Source: Streptomyces globosus
GTDB lineage: Bacteria > Actinomycetota > Actinomycetes > Streptomycetales > Streptomycetaceae
Direction of reading: 5' to 3'
DNA length: 64,000 nucleotides
NCBI RefSeq assembly: GCF_003325375.1
Contig: NZ_CP030862.1
Coordinates: 1,429,501-1,493,500, forward strand
Below, in pieces: positions 53,720 through 61,217 of this stretch. The translations under genes and the position numbers were made by a program. Each line of letters opens with the position of its first letter. Within the stretch, counting starts at the first letter, position 1. Below the pieces are notes generated by a model. That model was not told the DNA's origin. It saw only the letters and a program-made list of their open reading frames with translations, and made no database searches.

Positions 53720-54391
53720 TCAGGAGCTGATGAGCCTGCTGTCGAAGCCGGCGCGCAGGAGGCGCTCGTACGCGTCATGGACATCTCCCGGTACGTCCTG
53801 CTCGACGGCGAAGCCGAGCGCCGGGTACTCGATGACCCGTTGCAGGTCGCCCACGAGCATGTCGACGACGAGCTTCTCGTCGCCGATGGACTTGATGTAG
53901 TCGTCGAACTCCAGCGGCTCGGAGGCGCAGACGACCTCGACCTCCGGCCAGAGCTTGCGGCACGTGGCGTACGAGCGGCGCTCCATATACGGCTTGGAGA
54001 TCAGGAGCAGCGACTTCACCTCCACGCCGGCCTCGCGCAGCACCTCTCGCGACAGGGTGATGTTCTGGCCGGTGTTCCCGGCCTTGGTCTCCAGCAGGAT
54101 CGCCTCGTCAGGCACGCCCAGGTCCAGGGCGTGCTCGCGGTAGTGGACCGCCTCGCCGCGCGGGAAGCGGGCCGCGGTTGTCGCGCTGTTCCCGCCGCTG
54201 AAGACGATGACGGGGAAGAGGCCGGAGCCGTACAGGTCCGCCGAGGCGGTGGCGACGCCGAGGTCGTGGCTGCCCAGGCCGATGGCCGCCGAGCAGGGAC
54301 GTACCTCGTGGCCCATCTGGTGATAGCGCCAGATCAGCATGGCGTCGGTCCACTGCTCGTTGGTGATGGTGCGCTCTGCGCGGTCCGGCAC
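53720..54391 (-). CDS. YdcF/DUF218-family protein
   Basis: Protein of 223 residues of the ElyC/SanA/YdcF type: AAIGLGSHDLGVATASADLY, then PVIVFSGGNSATTAARFPRGEAVHY and DEAILLETKAGNTGQNI. E. coli YdcF was reported to bind S-adenosylmethionine. No membrane helix is visible, so it is likely cytoplasmic. GTG 54391 follows GAGGGAG. It lies between the XRE regulator and the WbqC gene, with 27 bases to the former. Confidence 0.83.
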   Translation of the reverse strand: MPDRAERTITNEQWTDAMLIWRYHQMGHEVRPCSAAIGLGSHDLGVATASADLYGSGLFPVIVFSGGNSATTAARFPRGEAVHYREHALDLGVPDEAILLETKAGNTGQNITLSREVLREAGVEVKSLLLISKPYMERRSYATCRKLWPEVEVVCASEPLEFDDYIKSIGDEKLVVDMLVGDLQRVIEYPALGFAVEQDVPGDVHDAYERLLRAGFDSRLISS

Positions 54392-54418
54392 GGGGGACTC
54401 CCTCGATCATCGCTGCCT

Positions 54419-55480
54419 TCACCTCGACACGAAGGCCCGAGGGTCGTCGTACGACCGCCGGATTCCCTCGATGCTGCGGAGCTGATGGCTCAAGCCGTGC
54501 TGGGAGGCCATGCGCGCCGCGTCGTCGAGAACGGTCAACCCATCATCGCGGGTGGCCGCGTCGGACAGAAGGATGTGCGAGTACGCGGTGTCCAGCCTGA
54601 CGCGCTGCATGGGGGAGTCGACGGATCCGGTCGAGCGGGCGATGTCGATGTAGTGCAGCGCCTGGCCGAGCTCGCCGGCCCCGCGATAAGCGAGGGCGAG
54701 CTTCTGGTGGGCGACGGCCCAGTCCTCGGGCTCACCCAACTCCTCGAAGTCCCTGATCGCGGAGCGCATGACTTTGGTGGCGTACTCGTTGTTGCCGTGC
54801 TTGCTGAGCGCTGTGCCCACCCAGAGGCGGGCGCGGGCCCGGTCGCGGTGGCTGAGACGGTCCTCGCTGGCCAACTGCTCGTACTGGCGGGCCGAGGCTT
54901 CGAGCTGCCCGGCCATCTCCGTGACCACGGCGAGGGAGAGTTCGATCTGGGCCGTGCGTCTCGGGATGGCCAAGTCGTGGAACAGGCGGTGCGCGCGCAG
55001 GTAGGAGTGGCGCGCGGAGAGCGGACCGAGGATGGCGCCCTGGTCGCGCTGCAAGTCTCCGAGGAGGACGAGGGAACGGCCGTAGAGATAGGCGCCCTTG
55101 TCGTCGAGGCCGCGCGGCTCGTGGCGGCCCAGCCACCTGTTCAGCAGGTCCGATGCGAAGGTGAACCGCTGGTGGCTGAGGCAGACGATGGCGCGGTCGA
55201 TGTCCTCCGTCCACGCCTCGTGATCCACGGACGGGGCGGTCCGCCGGCCGTGCAACACCTCCTCGAAGCGCGCGTGCGCGGCCTCGTCGGCGCGGCCGAG
55301 AGCGGTGTCGAGGATGGCCTGCGTGTCGGGGCGCGGGTGGGTATCTGCACCGTGTTTCTCCCACTTGGCCACGGTGCGCAGCGCCACGCCCAGGTGCTCC
55401 GCGAAGGCGCGGGTGCTCATCCGGAGTGCCGAGCGCAGAGCTTTGGCCTCTCGGCCGGTCCAGTGCTGCACGCGAACCAC
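54419..55480 (-). CDS. XRE-type helix-turn-helix regulator with TPR-like repeats
   Basis: Protein of 353 residues. The N-terminal helix-turn-helix is RMSTRAFAEHLGVALRTVAKWE. The C-terminal 280 residues are a helical repeat array (YLYGRSLVLLGDLQRDQGAI, then ASARQYEQLASEDRLS and AVAHQKLALAYRGAGELGQALHYIDIA), like TPR-carrying regulators that sense peptides or small signals. GTG 55480 is 6 bases after a GGAGG; the next in-frame GTG is 55471. The first gene of the minus-strand operon and divergent from the resolvase-fold gene. Confidence 0.85.
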   Translation of the reverse strand: MVRVQHWTGREAKALRSALRMSTRAFAEHLGVALRTVAKWEKHGADTHPRPDTQAILDTALGRADEAAHARFEEVLHGRRTAPSVDHEAWTEDIDRAIVCLSHQRFTFASDLLNRWLGRHEPRGLDDKGAYLYGRSLVLLGDLQRDQGAILGPLSARHSYLRAHRLFHDLAIPRRTAQIELSLAVVTEMAGQLEASARQYEQLASEDRLSHRDRARARLWVGTALSKHGNNEYATKVMRSAIRDFEELGEPEDWAVAHQKLALAYRGAGELGQALHYIDIARSTGSVDSPMQRVRLDTAYSHILLSDAATRDDGLTVLDDAARMASQHGLSHQLRSIEGIRRSYDDPRAFVSR

Positions 55481-55533
55481 GGGCTCCCTCCCTCCGCCGC
55501 GTATCGAAGCACGCTGAGCACACGCGAGAGGCG

Positions 55534-55555
55534 GGAAGTGCAACGGAAGTACAAC
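55534..55555 (+). repeat. Tandem 11-bp iterons in the island's divergent promoter
   Basis: GGAAGTGCAAC (55534-55544) is followed directly by GGAAGTACAAC (55545-55555), differing at one base. The period of 11 bp is one helical turn. They sit between the divergent XRE and resolvase-fold genes and are candidate operators of the XRE protein. Confidence 0.55.
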
Positions 55556-55599
55556 AGGCGGTCATTTCGAGGCCGTTCAGTCACAGGGACGCTCAGTGC

Positions 55600-56010
55600 A
55601 TGGAACGCATCACGGAACACCGCGAGATCGGTGAGGTCCACGTCTACGGCTACCTGCGCCATACGACGGGCTCAGCCGCCCGGCACACGGCCCTGGTCGA
55701 CTCCGTCGCCGAATACTGCCTCCACCACGAGCTGACGCTGCACGGCGTCTTCACCGAGCGCGACGTGACCACGAACCCGCTTGCCACGGCCTTCATTGGC
55801 CTCCTCGACGTCCTCGCCCTGGCCGGCACGTACGGCGTGGTCGTGCCCTCGCGCAGCCATCTGGGGCCCAAGGGGCTCGCCGCCGAGCGCGAGCGCCGCA
55901 TCGAGGAGGCCGGGGCCTCGCTGATCGTTGTCCGCGGAAGCAGCCCCCGACAAGGCAGGGAGCGCCCGGCCGAGGCGCAGTCGGTCGTCCGGCAACGGGG
56001 CGGGGTCTGA
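55600..56010 (+). CDS. Resolvase-fold protein lacking the catalytic Ser
   Basis: Protein of 136 residues that resembles the N-terminal domain of serine recombinases: EVHVYGYLRHTTGSAARH, then LTLHGVFTERDV and LDVLALAGTYGVVVPSRSHLG. The catalytic Ser (RxS) would be at residue 22, which is Thr (R20, H21, T22), and no DNA-binding domain follows. It is probably not a recombinase; a regulatory or nucleic-acid role is possible. ATG 55600. Its stop overlaps the next gene by TGATG at 56008-56012. Confidence 0.62.
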   Translation: MERITEHREIGEVHVYGYLRHTTGSAARHTALVDSVAEYCLHHELTLHGVFTERDVTTNPLATAFIGLLDVLALAGTYGVVVPSRSHLGPKGLAAERERRIEEAGASLIVVRGSSPRQGRERPAEAQSVVRQRGGV

Positions 56011-56531
56011 TGTCCCTCCGCGACGCTCTGAGAAGCGCGGCCCACGTCGACAAGCTCCCTGATCTTCGCCTCCTCCCTCTCGGCCGGGACTGGGACGCGG
56101 TGCGGGTGCCGGCAGAGACCGGCTTCCTCGCACTCGCACGACTCCGCGCCGCCGAGGAGGAACTCGGCCCTGTGCTGTACGACCGCCTGAGTCAGCGCCT
56201 GTACTTCGCCGTACCCACCGGGAGCGGTGGCCTCTGGCAGAGCCTGCCGGTGCACCTGCTCGGCGCCGGTTCCTGGCTCGTGGCACCGGACCCGACCTGT
56301 TCGGACGGCCACACCGGCGGATGGTGCGAGCTGCCCGACGACGAGACGCTCACCGACCCCGCCGCCCTTCGCCGCGCCCTGGAGCAACAGCACACCGACC
56401 CCGTGCGCCACCTCACCGCCGTACCGGAGGAGACACCGCCATGGACACCCTGGAACGCGCCCGTCTCGACACCTACTTCGAGCGCATCGCCAGCCGCTTC
56501 ACGCCCGCTGAGCGCCCTGCCTCGGTCCTGA
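56010..56531 (+). CDS. Small unknown protein, paralogue of the one at 44363
   Basis: Protein of 173 residues. Conserved framework with the protein at 44363: LRLLPLGRDWDAVRVP, GPVLYDRLSQRLYFAVPTGS, LGAGSWLVAPDP and GGWCELPDDETLTDPAALRRAL. Downstream of about residue 135 it diverges and overlaps the next gene by 91 bases, so the C-terminus may be shorter in practice. Coupled to the resolvase-fold gene by TGATG. Function unknown. Confidence 0.72.
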   Translation: MSLRDALRSAAHVDKLPDLRLLPLGRDWDAVRVPAETGFLALARLRAAEEELGPVLYDRLSQRLYFAVPTGSGGLWQSLPVHLLGAGSWLVAPDPTCSDGHTGGWCELPDDETLTDPAALRRALEQQHTDPVRHLTAVPEETPPWTPWNAPVSTPTSSASPAASRPLSALPRS

Positions 56532-57565
56532 TCACGCACGTGCTGCCCGAGCGGCCGGCCTTCGTGCGCGGCGTAGGCACGGTCACCGACCTGCGGATTG
56601 TCCTGCCCAAGCCGAAGTCCGTCGACCCGCACGCCTTGCGCCAGATCGAGGACGACGGCTACGGCTGCGCCGAGCTGTCCCGCGAGCTGTTCACCGATCC
56701 CGGCCGGGCACTCGGCTTCCTGGAGGAACGTGCTGGGGATAGGCCGATCGTCCTTCTCGACGTCGGCGGCTACTTCGCCCCGACCCTCGGCGCGCTCTGC
56801 GACCGCTTCTCCGGCGAGATCCTCGGCGTCGTCGAGGACACGGAGAACGGCCACCGCCGGTACGCCGAACTCGACAAGCTGCCCTGCCCCGTCCTCTCGG
56901 TCGCCCGCTCGCCGCTGAAGGATCCCGAGGACTACCTCGTCGGACAGTCGATCGTCTTTTCGACCGAGGCGCTCATGCGGTCCCGTGGCGACATCATGAT
57001 CGGCCGCTCCGCCCTCGTCATCGGCTTCGGCAAGCTCGGCTCCAGTATCGCCCGCCTGCTCCACGGCAAGGGCGTACAGGTCACCGTCCACGACATCGAC
57101 CCCGTCAAGCGCACCCAGGCCCTCTCACAGGGCTTCGCGGTGACCGCCGACCGCGATGCCAGCCTCGCCGAAGTCGGTCTCGTCCTGTGCGCCACCGGCT
57201 CCCTCGCGCTCCGGGGCCAGGACTTCCCGCGGCTGCGCGCCGGCGCCTACGTCGCCACGGTGACCAGCAGCGAGGACGAGCTCGACCTGGCCGGACTCCC
57301 GCCGATCTACCAGCGCGTCCACATCGGCGAGCACGTCACCCGGTACCTGACCACGGACCACCACTTCGACCTGCTCAACGGCGGCAACGCCGTCAACTTC
57401 CTGCACGGCGCCAGCGTGGGCCCATTCATCTTCCTTGTCCAGGCCGAGATACTCGCCGCCTCCGCCGCCCTCGCACGCGGCGGCCTGGAGCCCGGCATGC
57501 ACGAGATCAGCCCCACCGACCGCGCCGCCATCGCCGCGACGTGGCTCGACCACTTCCATCGCTGA
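56441..57565 (+). CDS. Adenosylhomocysteinase-like NAD-binding protein
   Basis: Protein of 374 residues resembling S-adenosylhomocysteine hydrolase in its centre: VVEDTENGHRRY (E132), RSPLKDPEDYLVGQS (K160 and D164 in place of KSKFDN, with Tyr for Asn) and the Rossmann motif VIGFGKLGSS (195-202, GxGxxG). The N-terminal 100 residues and the C-terminus differ from true AHCY, and the usual Lys/Tyr C-terminal tail is absent. It may act on SAH-like or other nucleosides. ATG 56441 follows AGGAGA. It may be linked to the SAM-binding YdcF family protein by shared substrate. Confidence 0.72.
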   Translation: MDTLERARLDTYFERIASRFTPAERPASVLITHVLPERPAFVRGVGTVTDLRIVLPKPKSVDPHALRQIEDDGYGCAELSRELFTDPGRALGFLEERAGDRPIVLLDVGGYFAPTLGALCDRFSGEILGVVEDTENGHRRYAELDKLPCPVLSVARSPLKDPEDYLVGQSIVFSTEALMRSRGDIMIGRSALVIGFGKLGSSIARLLHGKGVQVTVHDIDPVKRTQALSQGFAVTADRDASLAEVGLVLCATGSLALRGQDFPRLRAGAYVATVTSSEDELDLAGLPPIYQRVHIGEHVTRYLTTDHHFDLLNGGNAVNFLHGASVGPFIFLVQAEILAASAALARGGLEPGMHEISPTDRAAIAATWLDHFHR

Positions 57566-57574
57566 GGAGACGCC

Positions 57575-58117
57575 TTGCCCATCAAGCCCGACCACATCCG
57601 CGAGACGCTCGACGAGTACCTCGACGCCCATCCCGACGAGAAGTGGCGCCTCGCGCCCATCGGGGAGCTCCTCGACGCCGGTCACGACGTAACCAGCCGC
57701 AATACCTTCGACGGCCACCTCACCGCGGGAGCGATCCTCGCCGACCCTGCAGGCCGCGTCCTGCTGATCAAACACCGCGCGCTGAACCGCTGGCTGCTCC
57801 CTGGCGGCCACCTGGAGCCGCAGGACGGGACCTTCCTCGAAGCCGCACAGCGCGAGCTGACCGAGGAAACCGGCATCCCGGCCTCGGTGGTGATCCCCGC
57901 CGGCCACCGTCCCCTTCACATCGACGCCCACCACATCCCCGCCAACCCGGCCAAGGACGAGCCGAGTCACCGTCACTTCGACTTCCGCTACCTGTTCCGC
58001 ACCCACACCGACGCGGTCGAACTCCAGGAAGTGGAGGTCACGGCGGCGGCCTGGCGCTACGCAGACGAAATCGAGAACGAGACCTTGCAGGCTCGGGTAC
58101 TCGAAGCCCTGCGCTGA
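57575..58117 (+). CDS. NUDIX hydrolase of the island
   Basis: Protein of 180 residues with a Nudix box (GGHLEPQDGTFLEAAQRELTEETGI), a variant that has Gly where the first Glu of the REuxEE spacing is usual. TTG 57575 is 5 bases after GAGGAGA and follows the AHCY-like gene by 9 bases, so it is the last gene of the plus-strand operon. The HID(A)HHIPANPAKDEPSHRHFDFRYLFR stretch is His-rich. Substrate unknown; perhaps a nucleotide made or consumed by the AHCY-like enzyme. Confidence 0.82.
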   Translation: MPIKPDHIRETLDEYLDAHPDEKWRLAPIGELLDAGHDVTSRNTFDGHLTAGAILADPAGRVLLIKHRALNRWLLPGGHLEPQDGTFLEAAQRELTEETGIPASVVIPAGHRPLHIDAHHIPANPAKDEPSHRHFDFRYLFRTHTDAVELQEVEVTAAAWRYADEIENETLQARVLEALR

Positions 58118-58221
58118 AGCACCCCGGAGTCGCCTGGTCCCGGCCTACGGGGTAGGCGTGGGGCCAGGCGGCCCGGGTTCCCGAACAACCGCGGTGAGGG
58201 TGACCTCCGTCAACGGGGCCT

Positions 58222-58244
58222 ACTGTGCGGGGGCTCCGGCCGTC
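58222..58244 (+). repeat. 23-bp direct repeat, right copy
   Basis: Identical to 52843-52865 over 23 bases. The stem's left arm is missing here, so this copy cannot fold as the terminator; it looks like a duplicated half-site. Confidence 0.85.
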
Positions 58245-58310
58245 TCCCTTCCGCCCTCTTCGGGCGCGGAGGCGGCCGGGTCCCGGCGTTCCGTCCCCGG
58301 TGCCGGCCGC

Positions 58311-58799
58311 TCAGACGGCCCGCAGGTAGAACTTCGTGGTGCGGAGCCCGTTGACGTCGCAGCTGTACGTCCACTGCGTGGTGGTGTAGGTGAAGCCCTG
58401 GGGGACCTTGCACGCCCACAGCCCGCTCTTCGGGGTGCGCAGGTGGAACTTGGTGGTGCGCAGCCCGTTGATGTTGCAGCTGTAGGTGGACTGCGTGGTG
58501 TCGTAGGTGAACCCGGGAGCCTCCGTGCAGGCCCACATGCCGTCGGCGGGCTTCTCGACGTAGAACATCGTGGTGCGCAGGCCGCTGGTGTGGCAGCTGT
58601 AGGTCGACGTGGTCGTGGTGTAGACGTAGCCGGGCGGCACGTTGCAGGACCAGAAGCCGCCCGCGGCGGCGCTCGCGGCCTCGCCGGGCACCGGCGCGGC
58701 GGACGCCGCGGGGGCGAGGGCGAGCGTGCCCGTCATGAGGGCGGCGGCGCCGGCGGTGGCCAGCAGGGCGCGGAACTTCCCGGATATCGCGGCGAGCAT
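58311..58799 (-). CDS. Secreted protein with three 39-residue repeats
   Basis: Protein of 162 residues. A signal peptide ends near residue 35 (LALAPAASAAP). Three consecutive units (48-86, 87-125 and 126-162) follow, with consensus GxWxCxxPxGFxYTTTQSTYSC, then xxNGLRTTKFYLRxP. Each unit has two Cys 17 residues apart, so three intra-unit disulfides are likely. No known family was recognised; a cell-wall or matrix-binding domain is possible. The start ATG 58799 is preceded by weak GGAGTG. Confidence 0.75.
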   Translation of the reverse strand: MLAAISGKFRALLATAGAAALMTGTLALAPAASAAPVPGEAASAAAGGFWSCNVPPGYVYTTTTSTYSCHTSGLRTTMFYVEKPADGMWACTEAPGFTYDTTQSTYSCNINGLRTTKFHLRTPKSGLWACKVPQGFTYTTTQWTYSCDVNGLRTTKFYLRAV

Positions 58800-59216
58800 C
58801 GGTCGGGCACTCCTCGTTCGGTGGTCTGGGGCGGACCCAACGGGTGGGGGCGGCCGGCGGGCCCCTCGGCCCGCCGCACCTGTCCGCCGTTGGAGGGCGC
58901 GGCGCATGCTCACACCCGGGACATGTCGTCGGCAAGTGCCCCGCCTGCCCGCCGACTGTTTTTCGGCCACGGGAGGCGGCCCCCGCCCGGAACGGTCGCG
59001 GGCGGTCCGGTCCCCCGGCGGCTCGGTCCGCAGATCCCGCGGGCACACGGGCGGAAGCGGGCCTCGGCTCCTGCGGGGCGGTGGGAGGCGGCCGTTTGGC
59101 GGGGGGATTCGCCCGGGTGGCCCGTCCCGGCTTTTCCCCCGGGGCTTGCGGGGGTACGACTCACAGATAGCACCCACCGGTAGCGTCCCCACTTCGGCGG
59201 CGAGGTGAGCCCCCGC
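58800..59216 (+). promoter_or_regulatory. Divergent gap before the acyl-CoA dehydrogenase gene
   Basis: A 417-base gap between the divergent secreted-repeat and dehydrogenase genes. It is GC-rich with several purine tracts. TAGCGT (59181-59186) may be a -10 box for the dehydrogenase, with a leader of about 25 bases. A T5 run occurs near 58960. I see no gene here. Confidence 0.3.
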
Positions 59217-61160
59217 ATGTCCGCAACACAGCCCGCACAGCCCAAGGTGACCGAGCGCGAGGCCAGGCAGGTCGCGGAGGCGGCCAGGGAACAGGACTGG
59301 CGCAAACCGAGCTTCGCCAAGGAGCTCTTCCTCGGCAGGTTCCGCCTCGACCTGATCCATCCGCACCCGCAGCCCGCCGACGAGGACGTCAGGCGCGGCG
59401 AGGCGTTCCTCGCCCGGCTGCGGACCTTCTGCGAGACCCGCATCGACGGCGCCCGCATCGAGCGCGAGGCGAAGATCCCCGACGAGACCGTCCGCGGCCT
59501 CAAGGAGATCGGCGCGCTCGGCATGAAGATCGACCCCAAGTACGGGGGCCTCGGCCTGACCCAGGTGTACTACAACAAGGCCCTCGCCCTCGTCGGCACC
59601 GCCAGCCCCGCGATCGGCGCGCTGCTCTCCGCGCACCAGTCCATCGGCGTGCCCCAGCCGCTCAAGATGTTCGGCACCCAGGAGCAGAAGGAGGCCTTCC
59701 TGCCGCGCTGCGCCACCACCGCGATCAGCGCGTTCCTCCTCACCGAGCCCGACGTCGGCTCCGACCCGGCGCGCCTGGCCACCACCGCCGTCCCCGACGG
59801 GGACGACGCCTACGTCCTCGACGGCGTGAAGCTGTGGACCACCAACGGCGTCGTCGCCGACCTGCTCGTCGTCATGGCCCGCGTCCCGAAGTCGGAGAAC
59901 CACCGCGGCGGCATCACCGCGTTCGTCGTCGAGGCCGACTCGCCCGGCATCACCGTCGAGCACCGCAACGCGTTCATGGGCCTGCGAGGCCTGGAGAACG
60001 GCGTCACCCGCTTCCGCCGGGTCCGCGTGCCCGCCGCCAACCGCATCGGGGCCGAGGGCTCCGGCCTGAAGATCGCGCTGACCACCCTCAACACCGGGCG
60101 GCTGTCCCTGCCCGCCATGTGCGTCGGCGCCGGCAAGTGGTGCCTGAAGATCGCCCGCGAGTGGTCCGGCGTACGCGAGCAGTGGGGCCGGCCCGTCGGC
60201 CGCCACGAGGCCGTCGGCTCCAAGATCGCCTTCATGGCCGCGACCACCTTCGCGCTGGAGGCCGTCGTCGACCTCGCCTCCCAGATGGCCGACGAGGACC
60301 GCAACGACATCCGCATCGAGGCCGCCCTCGCCAAGCTCTACGGCTCCGAGATGGCCTGCCTCATGGCCGACGAGCTGGTCCAGATCCGCGGCGGCCGCGG
60401 CTTCGAGACCGCCGACTCCCTCGCCGCGCGCGGCGAGCGCGCCGTCCCCGCCGAGCAGATGCTGCGGGACCTGCGCATCAACCGGATCTTCGAGGGATCC
60501 ACCGAGATCATGCACCTCCTCATCGCCCGCGAGGCCGTCGACGCCCACCTCTCCGTCGCCGGCGACCTCATCGACCCCGACAAGGACCTCGGCGACAAGG
60601 CCAGGGCCGGCGCCCGTGCCGCCGGCTTCTACGCCCGCTGGCTGCCCCGGCTCGCCGCCGGAGCCGGACAGGTCCCCGGCACCTACCGGGAGTTCCACCC
60701 CTCCGGCCACCCCGACCTCGCCACCCACCTGCGCTACGTCGAGCGCAGCGCCCGCAAGCTCGCCCGCTCCACCTTCTACGCCATGTCCCGCTGGCAGGGC
60801 CGCATGGAGACCAAGCAGGGCTTCCTCGGCCGCGTCGTCGACATCGGCGCCGAGCTGTTCGCGATGAGCGCGGCCTGCGTCCGCGCCGAGCACCTGCGCG
60901 CCAGCGGCGAGCACGGCCGCGAGGCCTACCAGCTCGCCGACGCCTTCTGCCGGCAGTCCCGCATCCGTGTCGAGGAGCTCTTCGGCCGCCTGTGGAGCAA
61001 CACCGACGACCTCGACCGCAAGGTCGTCGCCGGAGTCCTCTCCGGCACCTACACCTGGCTGGAGGACGGCGCGTACGACCCCTCCGGCGACGGCCCCTGG
61101 ATCGCCGACGCCGCCCCCGGCCCCTCCGCCCGCGAGAACGTGCACCGCCCCTTCCGCTGA
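59217..61160 (+). CDS. Acyl-CoA dehydrogenase (long form)
   Basis: FAD-dependent enzyme of 647 residues that would oxidise acyl-CoA to 2-enoyl-CoA in fatty acid breakdown. The FAD-contacting motifs are SAFLLTEPDVGSDPARL and LWTTNGVVADLLVVMAR, with a catalytic-base region LRINRIFEGSTEIMHLLIAREAVD. A C-terminal extension of about 200 residues resembles very-long-chain or ACAD9-type enzymes. ATG 59217 is chosen over GTG 59205, as GAGG lies just before the latter. Confidence 0.92.
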   Translation: MSATQPAQPKVTEREARQVAEAAREQDWRKPSFAKELFLGRFRLDLIHPHPQPADEDVRRGEAFLARLRTFCETRIDGARIEREAKIPDETVRGLKEIGALGMKIDPKYGGLGLTQVYYNKALALVGTASPAIGALLSAHQSIGVPQPLKMFGTQEQKEAFLPRCATTAISAFLLTEPDVGSDPARLATTAVPDGDDAYVLDGVKLWTTNGVVADLLVVMARVPKSENHRGGITAFVVEADSPGITVEHRNAFMGLRGLENGVTRFRRVRVPAANRIGAEGSGLKIALTTLNTGRLSLPAMCVGAGKWCLKIAREWSGVREQWGRPVGRHEAVGSKIAFMAATTFALEAVVDLASQMADEDRNDIRIEAALAKLYGSEMACLMADELVQIRGGRGFETADSLAARGERAVPAEQMLRDLRINRIFEGSTEIMHLLIAREAVDAHLSVAGDLIDPDKDLGDKARAGARAAGFYARWLPRLAAGAGQVPGTYREFHPSGHPDLATHLRYVERSARKLARSTFYAMSRWQGRMETKQGFLGRVVDIGAELFAMSAACVRAEHLRASGEHGREAYQLADAFCRQSRIRVEELFGRLWSNTDDLDRKVVAGVLSGTYTWLEDGAYDPSGDGPWIADAAPGPSARENVHRPFR

Positions 61161-61217
61161 CCTGCGATCATCGCCGGACGCCGCAGCAGGCGTACACCAC
61201 CGGCGAGGGGGAATCGG

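Larger units (their letters stand above)
52866..58221. mobile_element. Putative genomic island between 23-bp direct repeats
   Basis: About 5.4 kb with two divergent operons (seven genes), lower third-position GC than flanking genes, and bounded by direct repeats built from the gabD terminator arm. No integrase or transposase is complete, so it is either a remnant, mobilised in trans, or was acquired by recombination between similar terminators. Confidence 0.55.

Noticed and set aside
52866..58221. Complete integrase or transposase inside the island.
   Set aside because: The only recombinase-like protein is 136 residues, lacks the catalytic Ser and has no DNA-binding domain.
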